NCBI GenBank assembly: GCA_963732905.1
Contig: CAVTBM010000006.1
Coordinates: forward strand, 1-64,000
Source: DASQZK01 sp963732905
Lineage (GTDB): Bacteria; Bacteroidota; Bacteroidia; Bacteroidales; GCA-2748055
DNA length: 64,000 nucleotides
Reading direction: 5' to 3'
Positions 8,736 through 17,730 of the stretch are shown piece by piece (within the stretch, counting starts at the first letter, position 1; each line of letters starts with the position of its first letter). The notes under the pieces are model-generated. The model had not been told where the DNA came from and searched no databases. It saw only the letters and a program-made list of their open reading frames with translations. The translations under genes and the position numbers were made by a program.

Positions 8736-10301
8736 TCAGAGTGAATTCAGGCGGTAGAGCAATTCATAGTTGTCCGGAGCTATTTTAAGTCCTTTCTCAA
8801 GGTATTCCTTTGCCCGGCTTTTATTATAGTGTTTGAAAAAATAGACGGCAGCGGCCGAATACGCATCTCCCACAAGCTTATAATTAATCTCCAGTCCGGG
8901 ATTCTCTTTATAGATGGCTTCAAATTTTGTCAAATACTTCATTGCCGACTCCTGTTCATCGAAATCAAACAACTCTTCCACATAAGAAAGGTAGGCCACC
9001 ATTTTAAGACTGATAAACAGGCCGTTTTTTTCTAAGGAAGGAAACCTGGCACTGATATCTTCAATGCGGCTCACCACCTCCTTATTTGAAGAATTCTGAA
9101 AGGTATAGGCAAAGGTGTTCACGAAAAGCGACTGCACTTCCAAATTCTCAGGATTCAACTGATAGGCTCTTTGAAACATTTTGAGTGCCTCTTTCAGTTT
9201 GTACTCACTGAGCAGGGACTTTCCCCTTAAAAGTGAATATTGAAATTCAATAGTTTCTCTTAATTCAGGTTGCTGAAGGTTACTCATAAGGAAGTTGAAA
9301 ATACTGTCGTACAGCTGTTTATCCGATCTGTTGACCAGAACAAGATTACTCATGTAGTTAAACGAATTCGCCACTGTTTCGCTGCTCACCACCTTTTGCC
9401 TGATCAGCCGGGAAAGATAGACTATGAACCTTGCATCCAACATCTGTTTAAAATCACTTTCATAGATGGTTCCGTTGAGGATAAACTGGAAAACGGCCAG
9501 GACTTTTGAGGATGGATAGAGGAAATAGGCTTTTTTAATCTGTTCGAAAGCTTCTGCATATTGTTCCGATCCGTAATGGAAAAGTGCATCATTCATGTAC
9601 TGAAGCCCGGTGATTTCCGCCAGACCGATATTTTTCTCGGGCAGGTAATACAGGTTAAACAGTTGATCCACGTTTGTCGTGTCGTATGTTTCACGGCTGA
9701 CGCGTTTGGTATCCAGCAGATAATTCACAAACTTCAACTTCAGCTTTTCATCGAAATAATTCACCCCGGAGAAGGGATCGGTCGTTTCGATATTTATCTG
9801 GGACTGTCCGGGGTAGGCCACCGGATGCACGTGATTATAGGTTTCCCTGAATTCATAAGGAATCTTCAGAGAATCCAGCAAAAGCCCGTAGTAGGCTGTA
9901 GCTGTCAGACAATTAAACTCTCCCCGGTTGAATATGTCTGGAAATAATACTTTCTCCTTGTATCTCTTCAGGATATTGGCGTTTACGCTTTCGTACAGGA
10001 GTTCAATTTTCTTTTCAGGTTTCGCTTTCTGAAATTTCCTGACCCTCACCTGTTGCAGTTCCAGTTCGATCTCCCGTCTGGTAATTTCATACTTCGTGGT
10101 GTTAACGGAAGGATCGACAGCCATCAGCAGTCTGAGGTAATCCTGATTCCCCTTTTCAAAGTCCAGGAAAGCCAGTTCCTCAAAATAGGAATTATAACTC
10201 AGTTCATCAAAATGAACGATTGAAAGGCTGTCGTGCTGGCACCATGCAGGTTCAAGAGTGAAGAGGGCCAGCACAGTAATCATCGCTACCCTCATAACCA
10301 T
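8736..10301 (-). CDS. Exported transglutaminase-like / TPR protein
   Basis: 521 residues with an N-terminal signal sequence (to about AWCQ at residue 22). Residues about 100-180 resemble the transglutaminase-like cysteine protease fold: GEFNCLTATAYYG (Cys131), YNHVHPVAYP (His157/His159) and IETTDP (Asp175) supply a possible Cys-His-Asp triad. The C-terminal half is helical with TPR-type repeats, for example YKLKEALKMFQRAYQLNPENLEV and YLEKGLKIAPDNYELLYRL. It is the last gene of an operon with an adaptor, a permease and TolC (start 24 bases after the tolC stop). Probably periplasmic. Whether it processes a peptide exported by that complex is speculation. Domain assignment is by motif only. Confidence 0.7.
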   Translation of the reverse strand: MVMRVAMITVLALFTLEPAWCQHDSLSIVHFDELSYNSYFEELAFLDFEKGNQDYLRLLMAVDPSVNTTKYEITRREIELELQQVRVRKFQKAKPEKKIELLYESVNANILKRYKEKVLFPDIFNRGEFNCLTATAYYGLLLDSLKIPYEFRETYNHVHPVAYPGQSQINIETTDPFSGVNYFDEKLKLKFVNYLLDTKRVSRETYDTTNVDQLFNLYYLPEKNIGLAEITGLQYMNDALFHYGSEQYAEAFEQIKKAYFLYPSSKVLAVFQFILNGTIYESDFKQMLDARFIVYLSRLIRQKVVSSETVANSFNYMSNLVLVNRSDKQLYDSIFNFLMSNLQQPELRETIEFQYSLLRGKSLLSEYKLKEALKMFQRAYQLNPENLEVQSLFVNTFAYTFQNSSNKEVVSRIEDISARFPSLEKNGLFISLKMVAYLSYVEELFDFDEQESAMKYLTKFEAIYKENPGLEINYKLVGDAYSAAAVYFFKHYNKSRAKEYLEKGLKIAPDNYELLYRLNSL

Positions 10302-10324
10302 AACTTATTTAACCCAAAGGTAAT

Positions 10325-11815
10325 TTATTGGAGCAAGTCGTCAAAATCTTCTTCAAGAGGTTTGCCATTGAGCCAGTCATACAGTGTGAGTGAGCGAATG
10401 GTATAAAAATAGGTCCAGTAGTTTCTAAGCGCAGCGATAAAACGGCGCGTGGCTTCATCTTTTTCGGTCTGGGCCACGTTAAGGTCAAGAACACTGATTC
10501 TGCCGATGAGAAAACGCTCTTTCGTAACAAAGTAACGGCTTGTGCCAACCGTATCGGCCTTGGCCGCAATTTTAAGCTGATCATCCTGCAGGTTGAACTG
10601 CATGACTTCAAGCAGGACTTCCTGCTGAAAGTCCATTTCTGCCTGATGGACGTTCGTTTTAGCGACTTCCTGCGCCGACTGTGCCATACGGAATTTTCCG
10701 CGTCCGAGTCCCCAGTCGACCAATGGGATCGTAAGACCCACCCTGACTCTTTCCTGATCCTGCGGATCAGCATATAGAGTAGACAGTTTGTCCGACCGCT
10801 GGCTCAGTCCAAAGCTGGCATTGATAGAGGCATTGAGGCCCTTTTGTGATTTTGTCCTGTCAACTTCCTGGTCGGCTTCCAAAAGCTGTTGCTGGCGGTC
10901 GAGTACATCAGGATTATTTGTCTGGGCCTGATCCAGGGCTTTCTGAAGGTTTATTTCAATTTCGGGAATATCGATGGAGACATCCAGATCGATATTGACT
11001 TCCTGACCCAGTCCTAGGAAGGAGTTCAGCTGAAATTTCTTAATAGCCAGGTCGATCTGTGCACTGTTCAGGTCCGTTCCTGCATTCAGGTAAGAGAGTT
11101 CCATCTGGAGAAGTTCATTCTCGGCAATGGTACCCAGCTGGTAACGTCCTTTTGCAATACGGTACAGGGTATCGGCATTCGAATAGTTTACTTTGGCGAT
11201 ATCCAGATTTTTCTGGGCCAGTGCGAGGTCGAAGAAATAGTTGACAGCCCGGAGAGATACCTGTTCGAGCGTTTGGATATACTGCCTCTGGGCGGCCTGG
11301 TATTTAAGAGGTTCTATTTGTCTCTCCCAGTGAAAATCATTATAACCGTTAATCGGTTGCTGCAATCCGATATTCACAGGGTACGAAAGGTATGATGTTC
11401 CTCCCTCACTCCCCAGGTTGTCGATCCTCTGAAGGTCCGAACTCATATAAATACTGCCGCCGGTAAACCCGATGTTCTGCCTGAGTTCCATGTCGGCGCT
11501 GGAGTTAATGAGTTTCCTTTCAACAAAAGCGTCACTACCGTTGTTCAGGGTTATTTTGTCGATGGAACGGTTCAGATCCGGCAGGGTGGTATTCAGTGTA
11601 AGGGTGGGCAGAAAACCGGCCTTGTAGGTCCTGAATTCCCAATAACTGCCTCTGAAACGGTGCTTGGCCATGATGGCCATCGGTGATTGCTCTCTGGCAA
11701 TCAGGATCACGTCGTTTAGCGTGAAGGTCCTTTTATTGGCTTGCGAAAAGATTAGCTGCGATGGTAGCAGAAGGATAATGGCCAGGTTCACAAAAAACGT
11801 AGTTCGCTTATTCAT
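10325..11815 (-). CDS. TolC-family outer membrane efflux protein
   Basis: 496 residues with a signal peptide ending near LIFSQ (residue 25). The body shows the two tandem outer membrane efflux protein repeats with long alternating helices (residues about 190-270 and 390-470) and Gln/Ala-rich coiled-coil segments such as ALDQAQTNNPDVLDRQQQLLEADQ. Forms the trimeric outer-membrane duct that pairs with the adaptor encoded two genes upstream. Its start overlaps the permease stop by 8 bases, showing translational linkage. Confidence 0.92.
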   Translation of the reverse strand: MNKRTTFFVNLAIILLLPSQLIFSQANKRTFTLNDVILIAREQSPMAIMAKHRFRGSYWEFRTYKAGFLPTLTLNTTLPDLNRSIDKITLNNGSDAFVERKLINSSADMELRQNIGFTGGSIYMSSDLQRIDNLGSEGGTSYLSYPVNIGLQQPINGYNDFHWERQIEPLKYQAAQRQYIQTLEQVSLRAVNYFFDLALAQKNLDIAKVNYSNADTLYRIAKGRYQLGTIAENELLQMELSYLNAGTDLNSAQIDLAIKKFQLNSFLGLGQEVNIDLDVSIDIPEIEINLQKALDQAQTNNPDVLDRQQQLLEADQEVDRTKSQKGLNASINASFGLSQRSDKLSTLYADPQDQERVRVGLTIPLVDWGLGRGKFRMAQSAQEVAKTNVHQAEMDFQQEVLLEVMQFNLQDDQLKIAAKADTVGTSRYFVTKERFLIGRISVLDLNVAQTEKDEATRRFIAALRNYWTYFYTIRSLTLYDWLNGKPLEEDFDDLLQ

Positions 11816-13160
11816 ATCTGAGTGATTCTATTGGATCTTTTTCTGAAGCCCGTTTAGCCGGTGAATAACCGAAAATTATGCCTACCGAAGCAGAAACAAA
11901 AAAGGCTATCATAACCGAGAATGGGGATATTATGGTAAGTATACCGGAAAAATCGTTGATAAGCCGGGAAGCGACTATGCCGATAATGACTCCCAGCAGA
12001 CCGCCCGTAACACTGATCAGCACAGCTTCAGAAAGAAACTGAACCACGATATCCTGTTTTCTTGCCCCGATAGCCATCCTGGTGCCGATCTCCTTGATCC
12101 GTTCCATAACCGTGGCGAACATAATGTTCATAATGCCGATCCCTCCCACAAGAAGTGATATACTGGCAATGGCCCCAAGAACAAGGTTAAAAATATCCTT
12201 TGTCCTCTGTTCCTGTTTGAGCAACAGCTCTGGCACTGTAATCTCGAAATCCCTGACTTCCTGGTGACGCCTCAGGATCATGCGGCTGAGAAGTTTCGTT
12301 GAGGGATCAAGTTCCTTGGATTCATTCACCTGGACAATAATCTTATCAAGCTGATGATAATTATTGTCGCTATTTTGGGACGGGATACTGCTGATCGAAA
12401 AAATAAAACGTCCTGTACTGACAGTGCTGTTGCCGATCCGTGATGAGATCAGTGCCCGGTTCTGAAATCTCAGGAGCATCGTCTTCACTGGAACGTAGAT
12501 ATTATCGTTCATCACGTTAATACCCGTATTTTCAAACCCGGTCAACTTCACATCGTTACGCTGAATTACTCCGATAATCCTCAGCCATACCCTGTCAAAC
12601 TTAATATATTTCCCAATAGGATTCTCCTTGCTGAAAAATGTTTGGGCGATATTTGCCCCGATTACACAAACTGTGATTCCATTCTCTTCCTGGTAGTCGT
12701 TAAAGAATATACCTTCCGAAAGCTGCAGGTTAAAAATATCGAAGTAAGCGTTCGAAACTCCTAAAAGCTTAGCTGATGCCCGTTTACCGTTTTGCACCAC
12801 AAAAGAATTCAGGGTTATCTCTGGGCTGATCCTTTTCACAGTGGGGAGGATCTCTTTGATCGCTTTAACATCCTTAAGATTAAGCCCGGGAGAGAATTTT
12901 GCCTTTTGTTTGTTGGCACTGCCATTATCTGAATCTTCATCCTGGCCTTTTGGCTGCACAATCGGTGTGATGAGAATATTGTTCACTCCCACCATCTTGA
13001 TCTGATCAAGAATCTCCTGTTGTGCCCCCTTGCCGATGGCCAGCATGCTGATAACAGCGGCTACACCGAAAATAATGCCCAGAGCGGTGAGGAAGCTCCT
13101 GAGTTTATTGGACAGAATAGATTCTATGGCTATTACGATATCATGAAAGTACCTGCTCAT
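11808..13160 (-). CDS. MacB-type ABC permease (no ATPase domain)
   Basis: 450 residues. N-terminal span with the MacB_PCD hallmark RSFLTALGIIFGVAAVISMLAIGKGAQQEILDQI, a large periplasmic domain (about 50-320), and a C-terminal FtsX-like block of three spans including IASISLLVGGIGIMNIMFATVMERIKEIGTRMAIGA. Belongs to the MacB/LolE fold that works as a mechanotransmitter moving substrates into a periplasmic adaptor. Unlike canonical MacB it lacks the N-terminal nucleotide-binding domain, and no ABC ATPase gene lies in its operon. The start codon overlaps the adaptor's stop by one base (TAATG). Confidence 0.9.
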   Translation of the reverse strand: MSRYFHDIVIAIESILSNKLRSFLTALGIIFGVAAVISMLAIGKGAQQEILDQIKMVGVNNILITPIVQPKGQDEDSDNGSANKQKAKFSPGLNLKDVKAIKEILPTVKRISPEITLNSFVVQNGKRASAKLLGVSNAYFDIFNLQLSEGIFFNDYQEENGITVCVIGANIAQTFFSKENPIGKYIKFDRVWLRIIGVIQRNDVKLTGFENTGINVMNDNIYVPVKTMLLRFQNRALISSRIGNSTVSTGRFIFSISSIPSQNSDNNYHQLDKIIVQVNESKELDPSTKLLSRMILRRHQEVRDFEITVPELLLKQEQRTKDIFNLVLGAIASISLLVGGIGIMNIMFATVMERIKEIGTRMAIGARKQDIVVQFLSEAVLISVTGGLLGVIIGIVASRLINDFSGILTIISPFSVMIAFFVSASVGIIFGYSPAKRASEKDPIESLRYE

Positions 13161-14569
13161 TACTGTCTGTTTCTGTTGGGTCTGCTATTCCTGGTTCCGT
13201 TTGATCCTGGATTCCCTGTGTTTTGTCCGTTATTTGAACGCTGGCCTTTCCTGTGAACGGGCTTTTCCTGCTGCTCCATTTTCTTCTTTTCCTCTTCAGC
13301 CTTCTTTTGCTTTATGACGTTTACCAGCTCTAGTTCCTCCCAGCGAAACAATTCCGGATTGTCAGGTACAGTGAGGTAAATTTCCTCATCGGCTTCCAGT
13401 CCTTGTTCCACAATGATCTCGTTCTCATTGGCATCGCCAAGTACAACCACCTTCCTCGCTCCCTTGGTGGTATAGACAAAGGAAAGAGAATCGTTGGCAT
13501 GCACTGCCTCGAGGGGTAAGGAAAGAACATCCCCGAACTTCCTTGTAATGATCTGGTTACTAGTTGTCATCGATGGCCGGAGAATGGTATCATTTTCATT
13601 CAGCCTGATGCTTACCTCAAAAACCTTGGCGTCGGTGTTGGGTAACTGTTCTCCGATATTGGCAATATCGATGACCCGTCCGGTAAACTTCTTTTCAGGG
13701 AAAGCATCAACGCCAACCCGAACCAACTGACCAACATTCACCTTGCTGATATCAATCTCATTCACATACGTCTTTGAAACCAGTGTCGACAGGTCGGGAA
13801 GTGTGGCAACCGTAAGGTCCCAGGGACTGATTTCCGATCCGACGGTCCGTTTCTGACCGTTCCATTCTCTTTTGTAGATGACCATACCCGGAGCCGGAGC
13901 ATAGATATCAAAATCTTTTAAAACATCCACCATCTCCTTTTGTGTCCGTTCCTGTTTTCCCAGGTTAATGTTGACCTCCGTCATATCGGCCTGTGCCTGT
14001 TTCACTTTAAGATCATAGTTTTTTCTGGCCTGTTCAAAAGCACGGGTGGCTTTGTCGAGATTGATCTGTGCCTGCCTGATGGTTGCCGGAGGTTCATACT
14101 GTGATTGTTCCAGGGCAATTTTCATCTCTTCCATGGAAAATTTAAGATTGATAAGATCATCCCGGAGCTGACGAAGCTGTATCGTGGTATCTAGCTTGGT
14201 TTTGGTATACTGGGATTCATCCTTCTCAAGTTCATCGGAGATGTCCTTGAGGGAGTTATCGGCTTCAGAACGATCGAGGGTTGCGACCCAATCTCCTGAA
14301 TCAACCACAGTACCTTCGGGTATAAGCTCCTGTATCTTTATTCCCCTCAATCTCAGATTCCTGGATCTCAGATTTGAAGGGCCCTTGATCTCAACGGATT
14401 TCTCGGCCTGCAACTCACCGGTTACAGAAACAAGAATTTCAAAATCACCTTTTTTGACTTTACTGGTCAGCTTTACATCCCCTTCAGTCTTTGAAGCGGC
14501 TGAATAAATGATAATGCCCACCAGTGTAAGAACAAGAATAATAATTGGGATAAGTACTCTCTTTTTCAT
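13160..14569 (-). CDS. MacA/HlyD-type periplasmic adaptor protein
   Basis: 469 residues. A single N-terminal membrane anchor (ILVLTLVGIIIYSAAS), a lipoyl/barrel-sandwich segment around 30-100, an alpha-helical hairpin about 100-205 (LKDISDELEKDESQ, then LDKATRAFEQARKNYDLKVKQAQ), a second sandwich half and beta-barrel (GSEISPWDLTVATLPDLST), and a C-terminal tail that becomes Lys/Glu-rich and then Asn/Arg/Gly-rich and looks disordered. This architecture bridges an inner-membrane ABC permease to TolC. First gene of the adaptor-permease-TolC-TPR operon. The roughly 45-residue low-complexity tail is unusual for MacA. Confidence 0.9.
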   Translation of the reverse strand: MKKRVLIPIIILVLTLVGIIIYSAASKTEGDVKLTSKVKKGDFEILVSVTGELQAEKSVEIKGPSNLRSRNLRLRGIKIQELIPEGTVVDSGDWVATLDRSEADNSLKDISDELEKDESQYTKTKLDTTIQLRQLRDDLINLKFSMEEMKIALEQSQYEPPATIRQAQINLDKATRAFEQARKNYDLKVKQAQADMTEVNINLGKQERTQKEMVDVLKDFDIYAPAPGMVIYKREWNGQKRTVGSEISPWDLTVATLPDLSTLVSKTYVNEIDISKVNVGQLVRVGVDAFPEKKFTGRVIDIANIGEQLPNTDAKVFEVSIRLNENDTILRPSMTTSNQIITRKFGDVLSLPLEAVHANDSLSFVYTTKGARKVVVLGDANENEIIVEQGLEADEEIYLTVPDNPELFRWEELELVNVIKQKKAEEEKKKMEQQEKPVHRKGQRSNNGQNTGNPGSNGTRNSRPNRNRQ

Positions 14570-14865
14570 TATTTTATTTAATAAACAGTATGAACTAACT
14601 GACGTAAAAATAGGCCGGTTCGGGCTATGATTTTATTTAGTTATATATTATTTTATTTTTATCACACCCTCAGGCATGACCTGCTTAATTTTTTCAAAAG
14701 GGGCGGTTCCTGATCAGGATACTCTTATGGCATAACACATTCCAACTCCTTTGACGCCTGCTTCATTCTTTTCACAGACCCGTATATTGCTCTTAAACCC
14801 GAAAAAAGTAAGTGGATTGTTCACCCTTATTCCCTGATAACGATAATGCTTACTATATTATTGAG

Positions 14866-16254
14866 TTATGAGATAAAATCAAAGATTACCTTCATAACAC
14901 GATTTGCCAGTTCATCTGCCCTCTCCCTGTCCGCATGCTCAGCGTAAATTCTGATTATGGGTTCCGTATTTGACTTCCTCAGATGTACCCAGCTGTCAGG
15001 GAAATCAATTTTCAGACCATCGCTCTCATTCATAAGCTGAGCTGAAAAATGACTTTTCACATTTGACAAGACTGCATCGACATTTATTCCCTCACGGAGA
15101 GAAATTTTATTTTTAGAGATTACATATTCAGGGTAGGTTCTTCTTAAATCTGAACATTTCAGCCCGGTGTTGGCAAGATGGGTAAGGAAAAGGGCGATGC
15201 CCACAAGTGCATCCCGTCCGTAGTGCAGGGCCGGAAATATAATTCCGCCGTTACCTTCACCCCCGATGACGCAATGGTTGGCTTTCATCGCTTCCACCAC
15301 ATTCACTTCGCCGACAGCGGATGCCGAGTAGGTATATCCCGATTTTTCTGTAATATCTCTCAGCGCTCTTGTCGATGAAAGGTTGGAAGCCGTATTCCCC
15401 GGTGTACGGCTGAGCACATAATCCGCAACGGCAACCAGGGTATACTCTTCACCAAACATGGTCCCGTCTTCGTTTACAATGGCCAGCCTGTCCACATCCG
15501 GATCAACGACAAAACCGACATCAGCCCCGGTCTCCTTCACCTTTTCTGAAATGGCTGTCAGGTTTTCCGGAAGAGGTTCGGGGTTATGTTGAAAAAGGCC
15601 ATTGGCTTCCGTATACAGGCCCGTCACCTCTGTTACGCCCAGTTCTCTGAGAAGATCCGGGATTATCAGTCCTCCAACCGAGTTTACCCCGTCGATCACC
15701 ACCCTGAATCCGGCAGCCCTTATCTTTTCCGTATCAACCAGCTTCAGATTCTTAACCATTTCTATATGCTTCCGGTTATAATAATCTGAATATGTGCATT
15801 TTCCAAGCTGATCGAATGAGGCAAAGTTAAAGTCCGACCGTTCAGCCAATCCGACGATTTCATTTCCGGCCGCAGCTGAGAGGAATTCGCCCTTGTGATT
15901 CAGTAATTTAAGAGCATTCCATTGGGCAGGATTATGGCTGGCCGTCAGTATTATCCCGCCATCAGCCTTCTCAAGGGGAACGGCAATCTCCACAGTTGGT
16001 GTGGCTGCCAGCCCAAGAATGACCACATGAAAACCCATTCCGTTCAATGTGGCAGCCACCAACTGTTCCAGTAAAGGTCCTGAAACCCTTGCATCCCTTC
16101 CGATAACGATACGGTGGTGCAGCTTCCTGCCCGTCCGCTGGATCCAGGTTGCATACGCCGCGGTAAATCCGACAATATCGGGAGGAGTAAGTGACTCCCC
16201 GGGCCTGCCCCCAATAGTGCCCCTGATTCCTGAAATAGATTTTATTAACGTCAT
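14866..16254 (-). CDS. glmM: Phosphoglucosamine mutase
   Basis: 462-residue alpha-phosphohexomutase. Active-site serine loop TASHNPAQWNALK with Ser106, metal loop DPDVDRLA near 246-253, sugar-binding GEGNGGII, and the phosphate-binding RKSNTEPIIRIYAE at the C-terminus. Converts glucosamine-6-phosphate to glucosamine-1-phosphate on the way to UDP-GlcNAc, hence peptidoglycan and LPS. The Bacteroidota form begins SISGIRGTIGG as here. Phosphomannomutase/phosphoglucomutase activity cannot be excluded from motifs alone, since the family overlaps, but the short loop and context favour GlmM. Stands alone between two gaps of about 300 bases. Confidence 0.88.
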   Translation of the reverse strand: MTLIKSISGIRGTIGGRPGESLTPPDIVGFTAAYATWIQRTGRKLHHRIVIGRDARVSGPLLEQLVAATLNGMGFHVVILGLAATPTVEIAVPLEKADGGIILTASHNPAQWNALKLLNHKGEFLSAAAGNEIVGLAERSDFNFASFDQLGKCTYSDYYNRKHIEMVKNLKLVDTEKIRAAGFRVVIDGVNSVGGLIIPDLLRELGVTEVTGLYTEANGLFQHNPEPLPENLTAISEKVKETGADVGFVVDPDVDRLAIVNEDGTMFGEEYTLVAVADYVLSRTPGNTASNLSSTRALRDITEKSGYTYSASAVGEVNVVEAMKANHCVIGGEGNGGIIFPALHYGRDALVGIALFLTHLANTGLKCSDLRRTYPEYVISKNKISLREGINVDAVLSNVKSHFSAQLMNESDGLKIDFPDSWVHLRKSNTEPIIRIYAEHADRERADELANRVMKVIFDFIS

Positions 16255-16581
16255 TTGCTTATACTTAAAATAACTTTTACATTTTTAAGTTTGTTATTAT
16301 ACAAACCGATGACAAATCCTGACCCTCTGTACACCCAGGTTGACTGATAACCCTTTTTCCATGGCATGCCTGACAAATTCCGGTTATTTTGACAGCATTC
16401 GGAACCGCTGAATCCACCGTTGTCGGAAACAGACAGCAGACCTAATTTTTTCGTTATCAGACAAATATTCATCCCGGAATTAAAAATAACTTCGTTCTCA
16501 CTTCGGTTTGCTGTTCAAAAATATTATTTTTGCAAGCTTTTTACTAATGAAAGAGCATTTATATCTATTATTACCTGATAA
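16255..16581. other. Divergent intergenic region between glmM and rluB
   Basis: A 327-base gap separating divergently transcribed glmM and rluB. The rluB -7 candidate at 16525-16532 lies in it. A 73-codon minus-strand open frame runs into the glmM start but has no recognisable product and is not called as a gene. No RNA gene or repeat seen. Confidence 0.5.
16525..16532 (+). promoter_or_regulatory. Putative -7 element (TATTTTTG) for the rluB-era-der operon
   Basis: Matches TAnnTTTG, 49 bases before the rluB ATG. A TTTG lies at 16507-16510, 14 bases upstream, which is shorter than the usual 17-21 base spacing, so the -33 assignment is doubtful. Confidence 0.4.
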
Positions 16582-17730
16582 ATGAAAACCAATAACAACA
16601 GTAACCAAACAAATGGTTACAAGCGCGGGGGAAAGAGACCTTATTCATCTGAAAACCGGGGTGAAGACCGTAAAGGTCCGGATTCCCGCAGTTCATACGG
16701 TTCTGACAACCGGGATGGAAAAACCCGTCAGTTCAAAAGCCAGTCCGGACCTTACAGGGGAAAAGACGGGCGCACCTCGGATAAGCCCGGTGGAGACAGT
16801 GCACGTTCAAATGACAGGAAACCAGGATACGGAACGAAACCATCCAATAACAACATCGGAAGAGCTGATGAAAGCCGTTTTAATGATCGGCCATATCCGG
16901 CCGGAAAACGAGTCAGAAGGGACGATAGCGTGTCCGGTGAACACCGGGGTAAACGACCGAGAATTACAAAATCACAGCAAAATAGTAACAGTTCTTCTGC
17001 TTTTAAAGATGACGGCACCACAAGGCTGAATAAATATATTGCCCATGCAGGGATCTGTTCAAGACGTGAAGCGGATGACCTGATAAAAGCCGGACTTGTC
17101 ATGATAAACGACACGGTGGTCACAGAAATGGGCGTTAAAGTGAATCCTGGTGATGTGGTCAAATACAACGGAGAGAAACTCAGATCTGAAAAGAAAATCT
17201 ATATCCTCCTTAATAAACCTAAAGATTACGTAACTACAAGTGATGATCCGGAAGGTCGCAAAACGGTACTTGACCTGGTGAAACACGCGTGTAACGAACG
17301 GGTTTACCCGGTTGGAAGGCTCGACAGGAACACGACAGGACTCCTTCTGCTGACCAACGACGGCGCTATAGCTACACGTCTGACCCATCCGAAATACAAC
17401 GTAAAAAAAATATATCATATCTTCCTTGAAGGTGACTTCAAGGCTGAGGACCTTTCCAGGATGGAAGAAGGTCTAACCCTGGAAGACGGATTTATCAAGC
17501 CTGACTCACTGAGTTTTATTAAACCTGAAACCAGAAATGAGGTTGGGATGGAAATCCATTCGGGGAGAAACCGTATCGTAAGAAGAATGTTCGAACATAT
17601 GGGATATAAAGTGATCCGTCTCGACAGGGTATTATTTGCCGGACTAACCAAGAAGAACCTGCCACGCGGAAAATTCAGGTTTCTTACGGAAAAGGAAGTC
17701 AACATGTTAAAGATGAATGCGTTTGAATGA
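16582..17730 (+). CDS. rluB: 23S rRNA pseudouridine synthase, RluB/RsuA type, with disordered N-terminus
   Basis: 382 residues. Residues 1-145 are a low-complexity extension rich in Arg, Lys, Gly, Ser, Asp and Asn. Next comes an S4 RNA-binding domain (TRLNKYIAHAGICSRREADDLI, about 147-195), then the RsuA/RluB catalytic domain with GRLDRNTTGLLLLTNDG (catalytic Asp248) and the C-terminal GRNRIVRRMFEHMGYKVIRLDR. Converts a specific uridine of large-subunit rRNA to pseudouridine. RluB versus RluE/RluF cannot be decided exactly; RluB is the usual annotation. The stop overlaps the era start (ATGA context at 17727-17730), so the genes are translationally coupled. Confidence 0.88.
   Translation: MKTNNNSNQTNGYKRGGKRPYSSENRGEDRKGPDSRSSYGSDNRDGKTRQFKSQSGPYRGKDGRTSDKPGGDSARSNDRKPGYGTKPSNNNIGRADESRFNDRPYPAGKRVRRDDSVSGEHRGKRPRITKSQQNSNSSSAFKDDGTTRLNKYIAHAGICSRREADDLIKAGLVMINDTVVTEMGVKVNPGDVVKYNGEKLRSEKKIYILLNKPKDYVTTSDDPEGRKTVLDLVKHACNERVYPVGRLDRNTTGLLLLTNDGAIATRLTHPKYNVKKIYHIFLEGDFKAEDLSRMEEGLTLEDGFIKPDSLSFIKPETRNEVGMEIHSGRNRIVRRMFEHMGYKVIRLDRVLFAGLTKKNLPRGKFRFLTEKEVNMLKMNAFE

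Noticed and set aside
14714..14854. 47-codon minus-strand open frame reading like protein (ending NEAGVKGVGMCYAIRVS)
   Set aside because: No ATG, no recognised family and no second evidence; might be a decayed gene end but a chance frame is as likely.
16251..16472. 73-codon minus-strand frame overlapping the glmM start
   Set aside because: No promoter, no family features and only partial space; more likely leader sequence of glmM.
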